The position numbers were made by a program, and so were the translations under genes. 52,652 nucleotides of DNA from positions 1 through 52,652 of IMG/VR virus record IMGVR_UViG_3300036770_004392, one strand, 5' to 3'. Under the pieces are notes generated by a model. It saw nothing but the letters and a program-made list of their open reading frames with translations. It searched no databases and had not been told where the DNA came from. Each line of letters begins with the position of its first letter. Positions within the stretch are counted from its first letter, which is position 1. Below, in pieces: positions 42,701 through 49,721 of this stretch. Source of the stretch: a virus.

Positions 42701-43669
42701 ATATCCAGACTGATATATCTCAGGATTAGTCTTTCCTAAAAACTCTAATTTCATTCCGTTAGAAAATGCGAATCCATTAGGCAAAGAATAATATTTTTTT
42801 CCCAATAATTCTTTTTCTACATCAAAAAATGTATTTTCTTCAATATTTTTTATTACCATTTCCCCGCCAACATTTGGATCTGTTTCACTAACATAATACA
42901 AGACGTCAGGAGCATTCACTGGTACTTTAAAAATAATTGTACCTTCGGTCACAGCATTAGCACTTACAATTGATGTGTTATTTGTATAACGATTATTAAA
43001 GCCTGTTGTCCTTAGAGTTTTTAATGAAAAAGGATGATTAGGACTATCAATGTCGAATCGATAAGTTTGTCCTCTATATAATGTTAAGCTAGGATTCCTA
43101 GTTAACCCATCTGGTGTAATTAAATAGGCAAACACATCGCCTTGATCTTCTAGACTAACAGTATAAGTACTATCTATATTTAACTGCTGACCTATAACCT
43201 GTATAGGATCAGGGCCATATGGGAGCCAATAATATTGTTGAAAATTAACAAATTTATCCCAATCAATATGCGGATTCCAGCTGTAAAATTCTTGTTTGTT
43301 TAACCTTTCATGATTATCAGTTATTCCATTTAAAACCTTTATATGGTTAATATGATCAATATAATCTTTAAAAAAATTAACATTTCCAAATCTATCCTCA
43401 ATAACTAAAGAAGGTTCAAGTTGGTAATTTTGTCTATCACTATAAGGAGCTTCAATAAATGTATCTGATGATTTTACACTTTTAGCATTAGTACGACCTA
43501 TATTTCCACTAACCTTTTTAATTGTACCAGGAGAAGTTAACTGATCTACAGTAGCAGATAAGAACTTTTTATTTGAATCAGTTCTATAAAAACGAGGTAA
43601 TAAATTGTACGACTTTCGTTCTTCTTTTGTCCTATCTGTAGGAACAGGGTACTCATTATCCAATGACAT
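30773..43669 (-). CDS. Giant baseplate/tail structural protein, 4298 aa
   Basis: One frame of 12.9 kb, placed directly after gp6 where T4 has gp7 (about 1030 aa). Parts recognisable by eye: a cupredoxin-like segment near residues 190-280 (LYRGQTYRFDIDSPNHPFS, PDVLYYVSETDPNVGGEMVI); carbohydrate-binding-like W...G.IV...YY units near 1545 and 1810; an FG-GAP/Kelch-like beta-propeller near 2195-2560 (FGRVVAVSQNG, FGYSVAITSDGKK, YGFSLAVGDD); and GxGY strand repeats near 2970, 3330 and 3370 (NPGYGYVNPPWVKV, DSGSGYLFNPIIKI, DAGSGYLTTPLIEV). AGGAAG precedes the ATG. It is probably a very extended wedge component or host-contact protein. The gp7 equivalence is by position only. Confidence 0.75.
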   Translation of the reverse strand: MSLDNEYPVPTDRTKEERKSYNLLPRFYRTDSNKKFLSATVDQLTSPGTIKKVSGNIGRTNAKSVKSSDTFIEAPYSDRQNYQLEPSLVIEDRFGNVNFFKDYIDHINHIKVLNGITDNHERLNKQEFYSWNPHIDWDKFVNFQQYYWLPYGPDPIQVIGQQLNIDSTYTVSLEDQGDVFAYLITPDGLTRNPSLTLYRGQTYRFDIDSPNHPFSLKTLRTTGFNNRYTNNTSIVSANAVTEGTIIFKVPVNAPDVLYYVSETDPNVGGEMVIKNIEENTFFDVEKELLGKKYYSLPNGFAFSNGMKLEFLGKTNPEIYQSGYWIVEGIGSAIRLINLSDLEIIGQYTEEKNLLFDNDPFDQTPFSTQTSVPKSKDYILFKRSSLDGNPWSKVNRWFHQDVISKTAEYRGTVPELDQSARATRPIIEFDNDIKLYNFGHVSKKSVDLIDNITTDVFSTIEGSLGYNIDGVDLVDGMRVLFTSDTDRLVNGRIYQVKFLDITLSSRDINFNAALPDDSTGAINLITDTVRCETDHGLINGQRVVYLSNGNIQLQGLTHRQIYYVKVIDERNLQLFTDYQLSNKVDITALGDGTHSFEVFEGLRKQITLIETEDSVPKKYETVLVKQGSQEVLTYNGSSINGNQGLMYWYDGTKWLLGQVKFTANQPPVFDIFDNDGYSYSDVSVYNGSSFNGTKLFSYQVGEGSLDNELGFSLSYKNINNIGDIVFNFNLLLDSFYYKSGTTILTKTTDIGFLKKIKSLDDYVYLNGWINSKVENIQPIVRIFKDHDIDGLSKGFPIDVFDEFLDLSDLKVKVYINSQRLDSSSFEVRQGTVRKEVYFKSKVTNTDIVTLRLFSKQPKNDNGYYEIPLNLQNNPLNNNLETFTLGQVIDHVFTIVDNISTFEGRFPGNGNLRDISDLSKFGTRFVQHSSPLNFALYNLGTTDFNIFKALDVAKEDYGKFKTSFLVISSEIGVETEPKQMVDLILNELNKDKPKSNPWFLSDMFAYTANTKFSYTVLDERIKSYPLKNSFTLDNLSNKSVLVYLNNNQLLHGKDYKFLGDFFEIFVDLAENDIIEVYEYETTDGSFCPPTPTKLGLYPLYEPKKYIDNTYLIPTTVIQGHDGSITVGFGDYRDDVLLELEKRIFNNIKIRYDRNIFDIYDFIPGHGRVIEYSKEEHERILSQFFYHWTTSIQNDYMKSSDFLWDVTNRWTYNYRGYEIADKTSCPAFWRGIYKWLLDTDRPHSHPWECLGFSIEPTWWKTVYGSAPYTKDNLILWDDIKDGIIREPGKTVKVLSKFAKPILSYGNPVDEYGNLLDPIISGFVNGYVQPTQKGYYVFGDQAPVETAWRRSSYHAFSLLQTAMIMNPSKVITLAFDRSRIVRNFVGQLVYSPTNLRIRLKDLVLPTTVVSDNRVFTSGLVNYVVNNFSPGLVNPLLKYKASLDSIQNKISYRVGGFTNKDKFKIILTSKNPSSTNGVFLPSENYKVFLNKSSPLKNINYSGIVITKFDDGYEVRGYTKNQPYFKYYLTLGRGREINIGGISESYINWETNQRYQSGTIVYQNKSYYRVKVTHTSSSLFDTDLYVKLPSLPIIGGKDIILPESYDTRTEHILSYGTKFYTIQEVVNFIGGYGKYLQEQGFVFDRYNTSLKSVENWDTSIKEFVFWTTQNWKTGSALSLSPSAISLTFINDYAVVDNISDAFYGYQIFRVDGSLLEDEFLNSFRENNEFTLTVPANNPHGIYGANFRTIQKEHIVLLDNVSLFNDVIYDVESGYKHDKLKIQGYVSTNWNGGFNIPGFIYDQAKIQDWEVWTDYNLGDIVFHKDFYYSAKTFLIGTAAFNSNDWYILKEKPNSEMLPNWDYKTEQFNDFYDLDSDNFDIEQQKIAQHLIGYQKRQYLENIVLDDISQYKFYQGYIKEKGTLNSFSKLFDVLSADNQESLSFNEEWAIRLGTYGNISTYEEIEFNLNEEKILLNPQPFELTETDAVKPDFVYRVKGSEIYIKPIEYKTNLWPTSVKKEFLRTPGYVRYDDVSASLDVLDEILSLDIEDFNEGSYVWCAFLESQRKWTVYRLTHSATRVEKIEYNNSVLSITLNSIPNMYAGQIIGIDNVTLINGFYKIDSISGKKINIKKTIPEWKDDLFPDSTATLIYIFTESRVNHIDQLNDVIPERIKSNELVWIDDNGYGKKTVLEYKKVYNINTINGLDIPRNNENFGRVVAVSQNGMVSAVGDIDTISIFFKNTKDNSFVQQQIIKTFYDDSTQLGLAVALSPDTEWLVLSETKADLTNSVHFYIKDSTLGTYQYFSTFNKPVTSYGTCISILYSDNTYYTLVTSSSNLYSYKFVTNQWVEIQSISVSSTSLATNGTVTVLGDKNTNSVKIYKKVSDLYSLTQTLTLSNLFGYSVAITSDGKKIAVGEIEADNPIVNSGLVKIYKLVNDVFVFQQDVVSKTPGSFDYFGYSIFFMNNDQTLVVLSINGDVDNFATFDNDTTIFDNNTLRFNDIRINSGRVDVFDKFFENYSFGESLSTDQFTDISDSYGFSLAVGDDTIIVSAINEEEDLASNAGKVFSYTKFPKSTSWKIKYIQEDNVDISKFKKSYLYDTEFNQLLKYIDIVDTTQGKIPGPADQEIKFKTFYDPAVYSIGTSQVIVDEGQFWSKNYVGTLWWDLSRAKFIENSLGNITYRSTNWNKLYKTASIDVYEWVETKYKPSEWDTLSGSDKGDSLGISGTSRYGNSVYSLRQVYDNVSQSFKNVYYYWVKNPTIVPLSVVDRKLSANNVSKLIADPIGYGYECMSLIGSNSFILVNLINYIKSKKTNLNIEYFTIDEQYQNSNLHSHWKLLSTHEKTIIPPSIELKWEDSLIGYDQYNRQIPSLKLPPKKRYGISNRPRQSMFINRIEALKQFVERVNLVLKRKVITDEYDISDLNNYDIPPSSSSGIWDKAIDIVEEQRFINTALLSQATVTPIIESGRIIEVKIVNPGYGYVNPPWVKVVGSGIGAKLRCVIDTLGQVTSVEIINAGKGYIDDTILSVRSYTVLVKNDEVVFGTWSLYEYSGTGKFFRIKSQSYDVKKYWDYIDWYLDGYNQYTKIDHLVENTNQLYLLESKVGDIVKVETIGSGGWLLLEKYNNVSTIDYTKNYKVIGRQNGTIQINSGLYDFTKNIIGYDGNLYDSFYYDNLPVKELRIILNVLKKNILVDDLYTEYLELFFSSLRYVLYEQPFVDYITKTSFIKSKHNLGELKQKITYKNDNLENFEDYIKEVKPYRTKIREYVSSYSRIENSGSVVTDFDLPSYVDENFKLNVVNFNIFDDSTTLDTMLNSYPWKFFKDNVGCYIKELVIVDSGSGYLFNPIIKINGQAKKIAKANGYIAGGKLNRIQITDAGSGYLTTPLIEVDGGLSENGMPAKVVAVLESEVVRASKVSMKFDRVARSNYYKDNELDITETFNGTGSLRQFLLKYAPVTSKDSYIVKADGIELLKDDYYVTVKSSVSRGFTSYYGMLVLETAPLRGQNIEIKYKISFLHLHALDRIYHYYNPEIGMAGKDFSQLMTGIDYGGVNIQGLVNFIGTGGWDSLGWNSELWGEENQQVTEDGSISPKPNDYDTQLVGGSFSFSSANGVNPEDIIVDGDDLITPLNSPAPEEVVPGHIVDAVAIKVFQAPRTSGAKILFKTFIANGGEDTFYIPQLPQNTNGIIVKLNSIILVSGDDYSYDWKSRSVKLTNIPVVNSQVSIISIGYSSEYLLDQDYFIGDGSTLEFITNAPFSETNGNIVLVDGAVLNYEIFETDISYSMTNRTGIRFGQAPTSGSVITYLMTNDENSTASIIKSETFVGDGSTLSFVLSNQVGNLLPDHSNVIVIVDGEILYPYLNEYFELSNNNLSYRLTQYEQVPYQVNVEQLKVYLNGKLLSRLTDYNVDVVGVSIILDSSLYIEGAKLLVSNNISFQYSLKRINSSLNLEFVSAPLNNKHIEVISFYNHDVLEIERSQESLTYIQGLDIDTPDFYRYRSLQGGKIKLSKKVNIDDFVWVIKNNKLLSSGIDFYLDTFKDQIILTASVDTSDIIDIVLFTSAIKDDGFGYMQFKDMLGRVHYKRFNKDKITRLSEDLTQFVTVIKVDDGSVLDEPSIIENIPGIIEINGERIEYFEKEGNELRKIRRATLGTGSPVLHKAGILVINIGSTETIPYLDQQLVSKLITTESTTQINLDFVPQVPNKDFESQTDQDGVEVFLSGQRVNKSSIVKFDKLKNYPYSPEADSIFQAGFTVPADGSLVEFQDPVVSNKEILVVKRIGRTWKDKDLPLIASNSEQARFILAVKPFYPEINI

Positions 43670-43671
43670 AA

Positions 43672-46600
43672 TTAACTTCCTGAGCTAGTAATACTTTGTT
43701 GAGTCAAATACTTAGAAGTACTCGCTATAGATCCTTCTGCTTTAATACGAGAAGCAGTTACAGCACTAATAATTTCAACATCGTCAATTGTGGCACTGCT
43801 TATAAAAATCTGATCTTTTTCCGCTTTAATTTCTAACAAACTTCCAAAAGATAAATTAGGTTTTTTAGGAACAATTAAAAAGTTAGTTATGTATGTTGCC
43901 ATTTTGTTCATAACATATGTAGACAATTCTGTAAAATAAAAACCATCTCCAAAATCCCAATTATCAATCGTAAAAAATTCATTTATAGAAGATATCACTT
44001 GAGATTTTATATCATTGTCACTTACAACAACTTCCGTATTTTTAACAACTTTAAAAATTGCTTGTAAATCTAAATTGGCAGATTTTCCAAATAATATTTT
44101 ATATCGAGCAGGATGATATATGATCTCATCACTAATTGTTTTAATAGGATTAAGTGTAGGACTTAGTAAATTATATAAACTATCAGTGCTCGGAGGTAAC
44201 GGCTGAATGGTTCGTAATCCATTTAGATATTCTCTAAAATTCTGATCATATTGTTTGGTCATTACAAATACATCAACAATATTTGTGATGCCAGGATCTA
44301 ATCTTGTTTCATAATCTGCATTATGAATATATTGAAATTTTATATCGCTACGCCCTAGATAACATTTGTAATCAAAAGTTACATTTAAGGCACTTCTAGG
44401 TTTGTCAAGTTTCTTAACTAAATCTAAATCTATAAAATAAAAATATTGTCCATCAGGATAAATGTTTAGATTATCTATTAAATCTTCAGAATCCATAACA
44501 TGAACTAAACCGAAGTCTGTGCCATTTAAATTAGACACATAACGATAGTCTTCTTGCTGATCTTCAATAGTGTATTTTTCTAAAATTATGTAATCATCTT
44601 GCTTATTAGTAGAAGTTAAGTTACCCACAATTAATTCAAAAATTTCAGGATTATCTACTATACCATCATCATCATAATCAGCAAAACTTATTTGTATTTT
44701 TTTAGAATCAATATATCCATCAAGACCTTTAAATTCTTCAACAATTTCCCAGTCATGATCTATGGTAAAACTTCTACTTGTAGGAACTAATATTCCTGCT
44801 ACATTGATAGTGTCGGTTCTGTCAACATTAATACTTAAAATTTTAATTTTATCTTTTTCAATAGTATTTGTTCGAGTATCATAAATCTTATCACTACTAT
44901 CATAATAAAATCTAATTTGTTTATCACTTTCAAAAATATATCTCAACAATCTTAAACTTACCGTATAATATTCACTATCAGTAATAAAGCTTATCAACCA
45001 GCTACTGTCTGTTTTTTCATTAATGTTACTACCAGCTTGCCCTAAACTGAAATTATCTACTAAATTTAAATTTACTTCATATATAATATTCCAAGAAGTA
45101 GTTTCTTGCGAATATCGTAAACCAAAAGGTTTATGATTAACAATTAAATCAATTATCGATGTAATTACATTTTGATTTAATGTAACTTTAAAAGGAGGAA
45201 TAGCGGAAATTAATTTAGCATTTTCAGGAATAATATCATTTAATTTTATCACACCTTCGCCATTAGACGATATACCAGTACCGCCATTGGTTCCATCTCC
45301 TTCTACACTAATAACCTTAGTCCAAAGAAATTTACTAGTTCCGTAAACATTGTTAGCTACAAGTTTATTATTTTCAAAAGTATTAAAAAAATAACCTTCA
45401 GGAGCTTCGAACTTTAACAAAGAACCAATCTGAACATTTTTTAAAATAGTAGATGTATAACTTCCAACTTTTACTGCTATAAATGTATTATTAATATTGC
45501 TTAAATAACCTGTTGATAAGTTTGTTTCAGATGACTTATTTTTCCAAATAATAGATAACTCTGATATATCAAATTTAATAAACTTATTATAATAATAATC
45601 ACGTAAAGTTGTTTTACTCATATAATCATATAACTGATTATAAATTATAGACTCAACATCTGTTTTCGTATCGAATCTGAATTCAAAACTATCAACATAT
45701 TCTTCTCGATACAATATTCCGTCATCTGCAAATAAATTAGTTTTACTGTACTTCCCGGTAGGATCAACTAAATCAAAATAACGACTAATTCCACTACTAG
45801 ATCTATTAACCGATTTTACTTTCATGATTTGCTGATTAACATTAAACGGCATTAAGTTATAATCTTCAGCAGTTATCATACGGTTCTGAGTATAGAAATT
45901 AGATGGAGCACGCTGTTTTATGCTTTCTATACTTTCTGTAGGACTACTATTATTCACACTTGAAGTCAAACTTAAACTAATAATTAAACTTTCCGGTTGT
46001 CCAAAATTACTAATATATGGTAACTCTATACTAATATTTCTCATATCTCTCGGATTTATTGTATAGCTTATTCCTTCACTAACCCTATAATAAACCTTAA
46101 AACTTCCTACAGGAATATTTCCGAATACTCCATCACTAAATTGAAGAGTAACTCTATCATTTACTCTAGTTATAGCAGAATAAAAATTCTTAATAGACTT
46201 TTCTAAGCTATTATAAATTACATTATTACCTTCTAGGGCCGAAATTTTTTCCCACAATTCAAACTCTTGTCCAACTTGATTTAATTTATAAAGCCAAATG
46301 TCATCATTATTAATATTATTACTATCAATATCTAATGTTGTATTAGGAACAGACTGAGTAAAAGTAAAAGTGCCTTGATTTAATTGTCCTTGCTTAAAAA
46401 ACATAAAAAATCCAGTGTTTGCACTACCATTACCTTTACTATCATTACGATACAAAAATGCTAATCTATTTCCTTGAATAGGAGCTTCTTCATATATTTC
46501 ATTTCTATTCTTGAAAGTACTACTAACTATTTCAAAAGGCATCATCCTACCATCGATATTTTTTTCAAAATTATAAATGGGAACATCTATGTTATTGCTT

Positions 46601-47169
46601 TGAAAACGATATTGCTCAGTAGCTACTCCGTAAACAAATCCTTTATCATCAGGAGTTCCAAACTGTCGTGTAATGGGTAAAGCAGCATTAATAACTTTAA
46701 TAAATTGATCATACCAATTTGAATTACTAGCATCATTCCAAGAAATAACTTGTCCAGAAAGATTTCGTCCTGCACTATCTAGAACATTTTGACTGGTTTG
46801 CACACTAACCATCTTTAAAAAACCACTTCCAGCTATATTACGTTTTGCATTATAACTTAATAACCGAGCTAGTCGTAAAACACTTTCCTTACGTTCAGAA
46901 AGTTCTAAAAAATTATCTCGACTATTAAGGTCAATCCTATACGCTAGACTTTGTCCTAAAAATGCTATTAAATCAATCAAAGCAAGATATTCACTACTTT
47001 CAATATAATCATTAAAGTCTTCGGGATAATTTTCTCTAATATATTGAATCATAGTTCGACGTAGATTTTCAAAATCATAACTTTGAAAATCAGCATTGCG
47101 ATATGTCTGATAAATTCTACGCCAATCTTCGGCTACTAATAATCTATTTTGTCTATCAGTTATTGACAT
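43672..47169 (-). CDS. gp6: Baseplate wedge protein gp6
   Basis: The N-terminus WRRIYQTYRNADFQSYDFENLR and the block FNDYIESSEYLALIDLIAFLG followed by LAYRIDLNSRDNFLELSER are the recognisable start of T4-like gp6, the wedge subunit that forms the dimers holding the baseplate ring together. The 1165-aa product is longer than T4 gp6 (660 aa), as is usual in marine T4-like phages. EGISYTINPRDMRNISIELPYISNF and QRAPSNFYTQNRMITAEDYN are conserved gpJ-like motifs in the middle. GGAAG and a late promoter motif precede the ATG. The gp25 gene lies upstream. Confidence 0.9.
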   Translation of the reverse strand: MSITDRQNRLLVAEDWRRIYQTYRNADFQSYDFENLRRTMIQYIRENYPEDFNDYIESSEYLALIDLIAFLGQSLAYRIDLNSRDNFLELSERKESVLRLARLLSYNAKRNIAGSGFLKMVSVQTSQNVLDSAGRNLSGQVISWNDASNSNWYDQFIKVINAALPITRQFGTPDDKGFVYGVATEQYRFQSNNIDVPIYNFEKNIDGRMMPFEIVSSTFKNRNEIYEEAPIQGNRLAFLYRNDSKGNGSANTGFFMFFKQGQLNQGTFTFTQSVPNTTLDIDSNNINNDDIWLYKLNQVGQEFELWEKISALEGNNVIYNSLEKSIKNFYSAITRVNDRVTLQFSDGVFGNIPVGSFKVYYRVSEGISYTINPRDMRNISIELPYISNFGQPESLIISLSLTSSVNNSSPTESIESIKQRAPSNFYTQNRMITAEDYNLMPFNVNQQIMKVKSVNRSSSGISRYFDLVDPTGKYSKTNLFADDGILYREEYVDSFEFRFDTKTDVESIIYNQLYDYMSKTTLRDYYYNKFIKFDISELSIIWKNKSSETNLSTGYLSNINNTFIAVKVGSYTSTILKNVQIGSLLKFEAPEGYFFNTFENNKLVANNVYGTSKFLWTKVISVEGDGTNGGTGISSNGEGVIKLNDIIPENAKLISAIPPFKVTLNQNVITSIIDLIVNHKPFGLRYSQETTSWNIIYEVNLNLVDNFSLGQAGSNINEKTDSSWLISFITDSEYYTVSLRLLRYIFESDKQIRFYYDSSDKIYDTRTNTIEKDKIKILSINVDRTDTINVAGILVPTSRSFTIDHDWEIVEEFKGLDGYIDSKKIQISFADYDDDGIVDNPEIFELIVGNLTSTNKQDDYIILEKYTIEDQQEDYRYVSNLNGTDFGLVHVMDSEDLIDNLNIYPDGQYFYFIDLDLVKKLDKPRSALNVTFDYKCYLGRSDIKFQYIHNADYETRLDPGITNIVDVFVMTKQYDQNFREYLNGLRTIQPLPPSTDSLYNLLSPTLNPIKTISDEIIYHPARYKILFGKSANLDLQAIFKVVKNTEVVVSDNDIKSQVISSINEFFTIDNWDFGDGFYFTELSTYVMNKMATYITNFLIVPKKPNLSFGSLLEIKAEKDQIFISSATIDDVEIISAVTASRIKAEGSIASTSKYLTQQSITSSGS

Positions 47170-47187
47170 TATACTTCCAGTTTAAAA

Positions 47188-47195
47188 TATTTATT
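47188..47195 (-). promoter_or_regulatory. T4-type late promoter motif AATAAATA
   Basis: On the minus strand it reads AATAAATA, in the 45-base gap between gp25 and gp6 and 18 bases before the gp6 ATG. The spacing equals that of the motif at 30767. It probably drives gp6 and the giant gene late in infection. Confidence 0.55.
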
Positions 47196-47214
47196 TTAAT
47201 AATAAACATAGCAT

Positions 47215-47658
47215 TTAACCTATTAATAAACCATTTTCTTGATCAAACTTAAACTGTAATGACTCCTGTATATTATAAGGATAATAGGTCAACACACACT
47301 CTATTTGTATCCCACTTTCGTAAGTAGTTACTATAACTTGATCAGCTCGTATTCGTGGATCATAGTTAATAATTTGCTCTACATTTTTAATTACAGCTTC
47401 TTTCAATTGTTCTGTTAATGGTTCAAAAACTAAATCCCAAATTATAGTTCCGAACTCAGGCTGTTCAAGACGCTCACCCATACGTATATGAAAATGATTA
47501 ATTAAATCTTGTTTAATTAACTCTAAATCATATAAACTAAAAGTATTATATGAAGTATTAAGTGTACTAAACCCTTTATATGTTTTGGTTCCAGGAATAA
47601 ACTTAGATTGTTTATTTGCTAATATTACTTTATCATAAAGTCTACTATTTGCTGTCAT
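47215..47658 (-). CDS. gp25: Baseplate wedge protein gp25
   Basis: Belongs to the GPW/gp25 family, the small conserved wedge subunit that helps start sheath assembly. LIKQDLINHFHIRMGERLEQ leads into PEFGTIIWDLVFEPLTEQ, the RxGERLxxPxFG signature at about residues 55-75. The rest (VEQIINYDPRIRADQVIV, IECVLTYYPYN) fits the fold. The ATG at 47658 overlaps the stop of the gp5-like gene by four bases (ATGA). The frame can be extended by three codons to a GTG, but the overlap favours the ATG. At 147 aa the size is close to T4 gp25 (132 aa). Confidence 0.93.
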   Translation of the reverse strand: MTANSRLYDKVILANKQSKFIPGTKTYKGFSTLNTSYNTFSLYDLELIKQDLINHFHIRMGERLEQPEFGTIIWDLVFEPLTEQLKEAVIKNVEQIINYDPRIRADQVIVTTYESGIQIECVLTYYPYNIQESLQFKFDQENGLLIG

Positions 47659-49721
47659 AGTCCCCACAACCCTTCATCATCTTGACTAGGTTCTACAGGA
47701 GGATTCCTAGTGAATGTATCTATATTAGTGCTATATTTCCTCCAGGCAGAAAAAGGAGCTCTAAAATCTTTATCATCTGGAGGATCGTATCTGTATTCTA
47801 CATCACGCATTAACTTATCAGGTTTGGCTTCAAGCGGCCCTAAATTTTCATGTTGTGGATAAGGTTCAAATGTTGGAGCACGTCTAGGTAATATTACTAA
47901 ATCTTGTAAATTTTGCCAGTCATCTTGAGATGGTAAATCAGGTAAAATATTTTCTGCTAGATAATGTTGTAAAGTTGCCAATGCACTTATCCTTGCTTCT
48001 TCCGGTTCTTCAGCTATATCAGCAGTAGGAGCTGTTCCTGCTTGCGGTCCGTTCATATGTATTTGAGGAGCAGTTTCAATTATATTTCCACCCGCTAGTG
48101 TTTCGTTACTACCACCAGAAGTGTTAAAAATATGGCCGCCTGCTTTAATATCAATATCACCTCCTGAGGTATGCTTCCAAGATGAATCAGTGTTAATGTC
48201 TACACTGCCATCAACTTTTGTTTTTAAATATCCCTCAATATGTTGATCTACACTATGACCGTTAACATGATGAATACGCAGGTCTTTGTTAACAATAATA
48301 TCTACCCTATCAGGTGTTGGTCCATGTACATCTTTAATTGGTATTGATCTATCATCGTCGTTAGCACAAGGATCATCCGGATCATCACTCCTAGGCCTAT
48401 AGGGTGCATATAGCGGACCGCTGTCTACTCCAAAACTAGCACTTGTACCTTTTAATACTCTTAGATCCATACGACCTAAGATATTATGTGTATAATCGTC
48501 GTTGTATACTTTTTTCACATGTCCGATAACATTCTGTCTATATTCTCCTCCAATCGTTTCATCTACAAGCTTTGCTATTTCAATTTTTTGATTCTCATCA
48601 ACTCTTAACACATAATCTTTACAAACTCTAGTATGCATTTCGCAACCGACTTTAATATTAAAATTGCGACCAACATCTAAATTAAAATCCCTGTCACACC
48701 TAAAATTAAAATCTTGCTTTGTTCTCACATTTATACTATCTGCTGCAAATATATCAATCTTTCCGTCACTAGTTAATTCTATCCAAGCAGTTCCTCTGCT
48801 ATTACATATATAGATTAAATCTTCGCTGTTATGTAAAAGAATTTGATGTCCTGTTCGTGTTCTGAATCTTAATAATTCGTTATGAGGTCTATCTCTTAAA
48901 CCTGTTTCATTTTCTTCTACATTTTTATAGTCTGGAGGACCATCAGATGGTAGTTTTTCTCTTTCCCATTTATCATCTCCATCATCCATAACTATACTAC
49001 TACCACCTAGTCGACTTACAAAAGCATTATTAATTTCGCTTTCGGCTTTACCTACTTTTCCAGTTTTCCCTCCTTTATCAATGGGTCCAGGTGTGCTGAT
49101 TCCAAATACCATACTAGGAACTTCTCGTCTAGCACTACTAGTAGTAATACCTCTTGTATCATCTTTAAGTAAACCTTGTTTTTCTAAAAATCTAGCAAAT
49201 GGATGCTCTGGCTTAAGTTTTTTAGTTCCATCTTCATTCCCTTCATGAATTTTTTTATTATATTCTGTTCCTGGAACACGCTCTTTTTCTCTATCTGTTT
49301 GTCTGCTTATATCTGAAATATATTTTGTAGCAGCGAACCCAGGTGTACTAAAATTCATATTTTCGTTAATCATAGGGCATCCAATCCAATACCCTTTCTT
49401 TTCATCACCATTTAGAAAAATCACAACAACAAAGCTTCCTACATCAGGAGGAATCATCCAAAATCCATAACTTTTTTGAGTTTCATTATGTACATCAGGA
49501 TCTTGACCTAGATAATCATAACTAGTAACTCCATAAAATGGACTAAGATATTTCACTTGTCTTATTTGACTACCACTTTTTTCGTTGCTTCCAACTTCTC
49601 TCATTAATTGCACTTCTAATACACCGTTATAAGTTTGATCAACTATACTAATAACTTTCGCTAAACAAGGAGTACCATCTTTAGTTGTTGTATTTGGTAT
49701 CGATCTATTTTCTTCTGTCAT
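47655..49721 (-). CDS. gp5: Baseplate spike protein gp5-like (OB fold and beta-helix, no lysozyme domain seen)
   Basis: Residues about 15-125 are the gp5 OB-fold (PCLAKVISIVDQTYNGVLEV, FYGVTSYDYLG, YGFWMIPPDVGSFVVVIFLN, YWIGCPM). After a charged linker, residues about 290-560 form beta-helix repeats (LIYICNSRGTAWIELTSDG, DFNFRCDRDFNLDVGRNFNI, then GGDIDIKAGGHIFNTSGGSN), the trimeric needle that pierces the outer membrane. T4 gp5 has a lysozyme domain between these parts; I see no such catalytic block here, which is common in marine relatives. The C-terminus has a further 100 residues rich in Pro and Asp. GGAG precedes the ATG, which overlaps the upstream gene by four bases. Confidence 0.85.
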   Translation of the reverse strand: MTEENRSIPNTTTKDGTPCLAKVISIVDQTYNGVLEVQLMREVGSNEKSGSQIRQVKYLSPFYGVTSYDYLGQDPDVHNETQKSYGFWMIPPDVGSFVVVIFLNGDEKKGYWIGCPMINENMNFSTPGFAATKYISDISRQTDREKERVPGTEYNKKIHEGNEDGTKKLKPEHPFARFLEKQGLLKDDTRGITTSSARREVPSMVFGISTPGPIDKGGKTGKVGKAESEINNAFVSRLGGSSIVMDDGDDKWEREKLPSDGPPDYKNVEENETGLRDRPHNELLRFRTRTGHQILLHNSEDLIYICNSRGTAWIELTSDGKIDIFAADSINVRTKQDFNFRCDRDFNLDVGRNFNIKVGCEMHTRVCKDYVLRVDENQKIEIAKLVDETIGGEYRQNVIGHVKKVYNDDYTHNILGRMDLRVLKGTSASFGVDSGPLYAPYRPRSDDPDDPCANDDDRSIPIKDVHGPTPDRVDIIVNKDLRIHHVNGHSVDQHIEGYLKTKVDGSVDINTDSSWKHTSGGDIDIKAGGHIFNTSGGSNETLAGGNIIETAPQIHMNGPQAGTAPTADIAEEPEEARISALATLQHYLAENILPDLPSQDDWQNLQDLVILPRRAPTFEPYPQHENLGPLEAKPDKLMRDVEYRYDPPDDKDFRAPFSAWRKYSTNIDTFTRNPPVEPSQDDEGLWGL

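Noticed and set aside
30773-43669. Giant frame as a fusion of several genes by sequencing error
   Set aside because: The frame is continuous over 12.9 kb with coherent protein character and no internal start with ribosome binding site or domain break that would suggest lost stops; very large structural proteins are known in marine phages.
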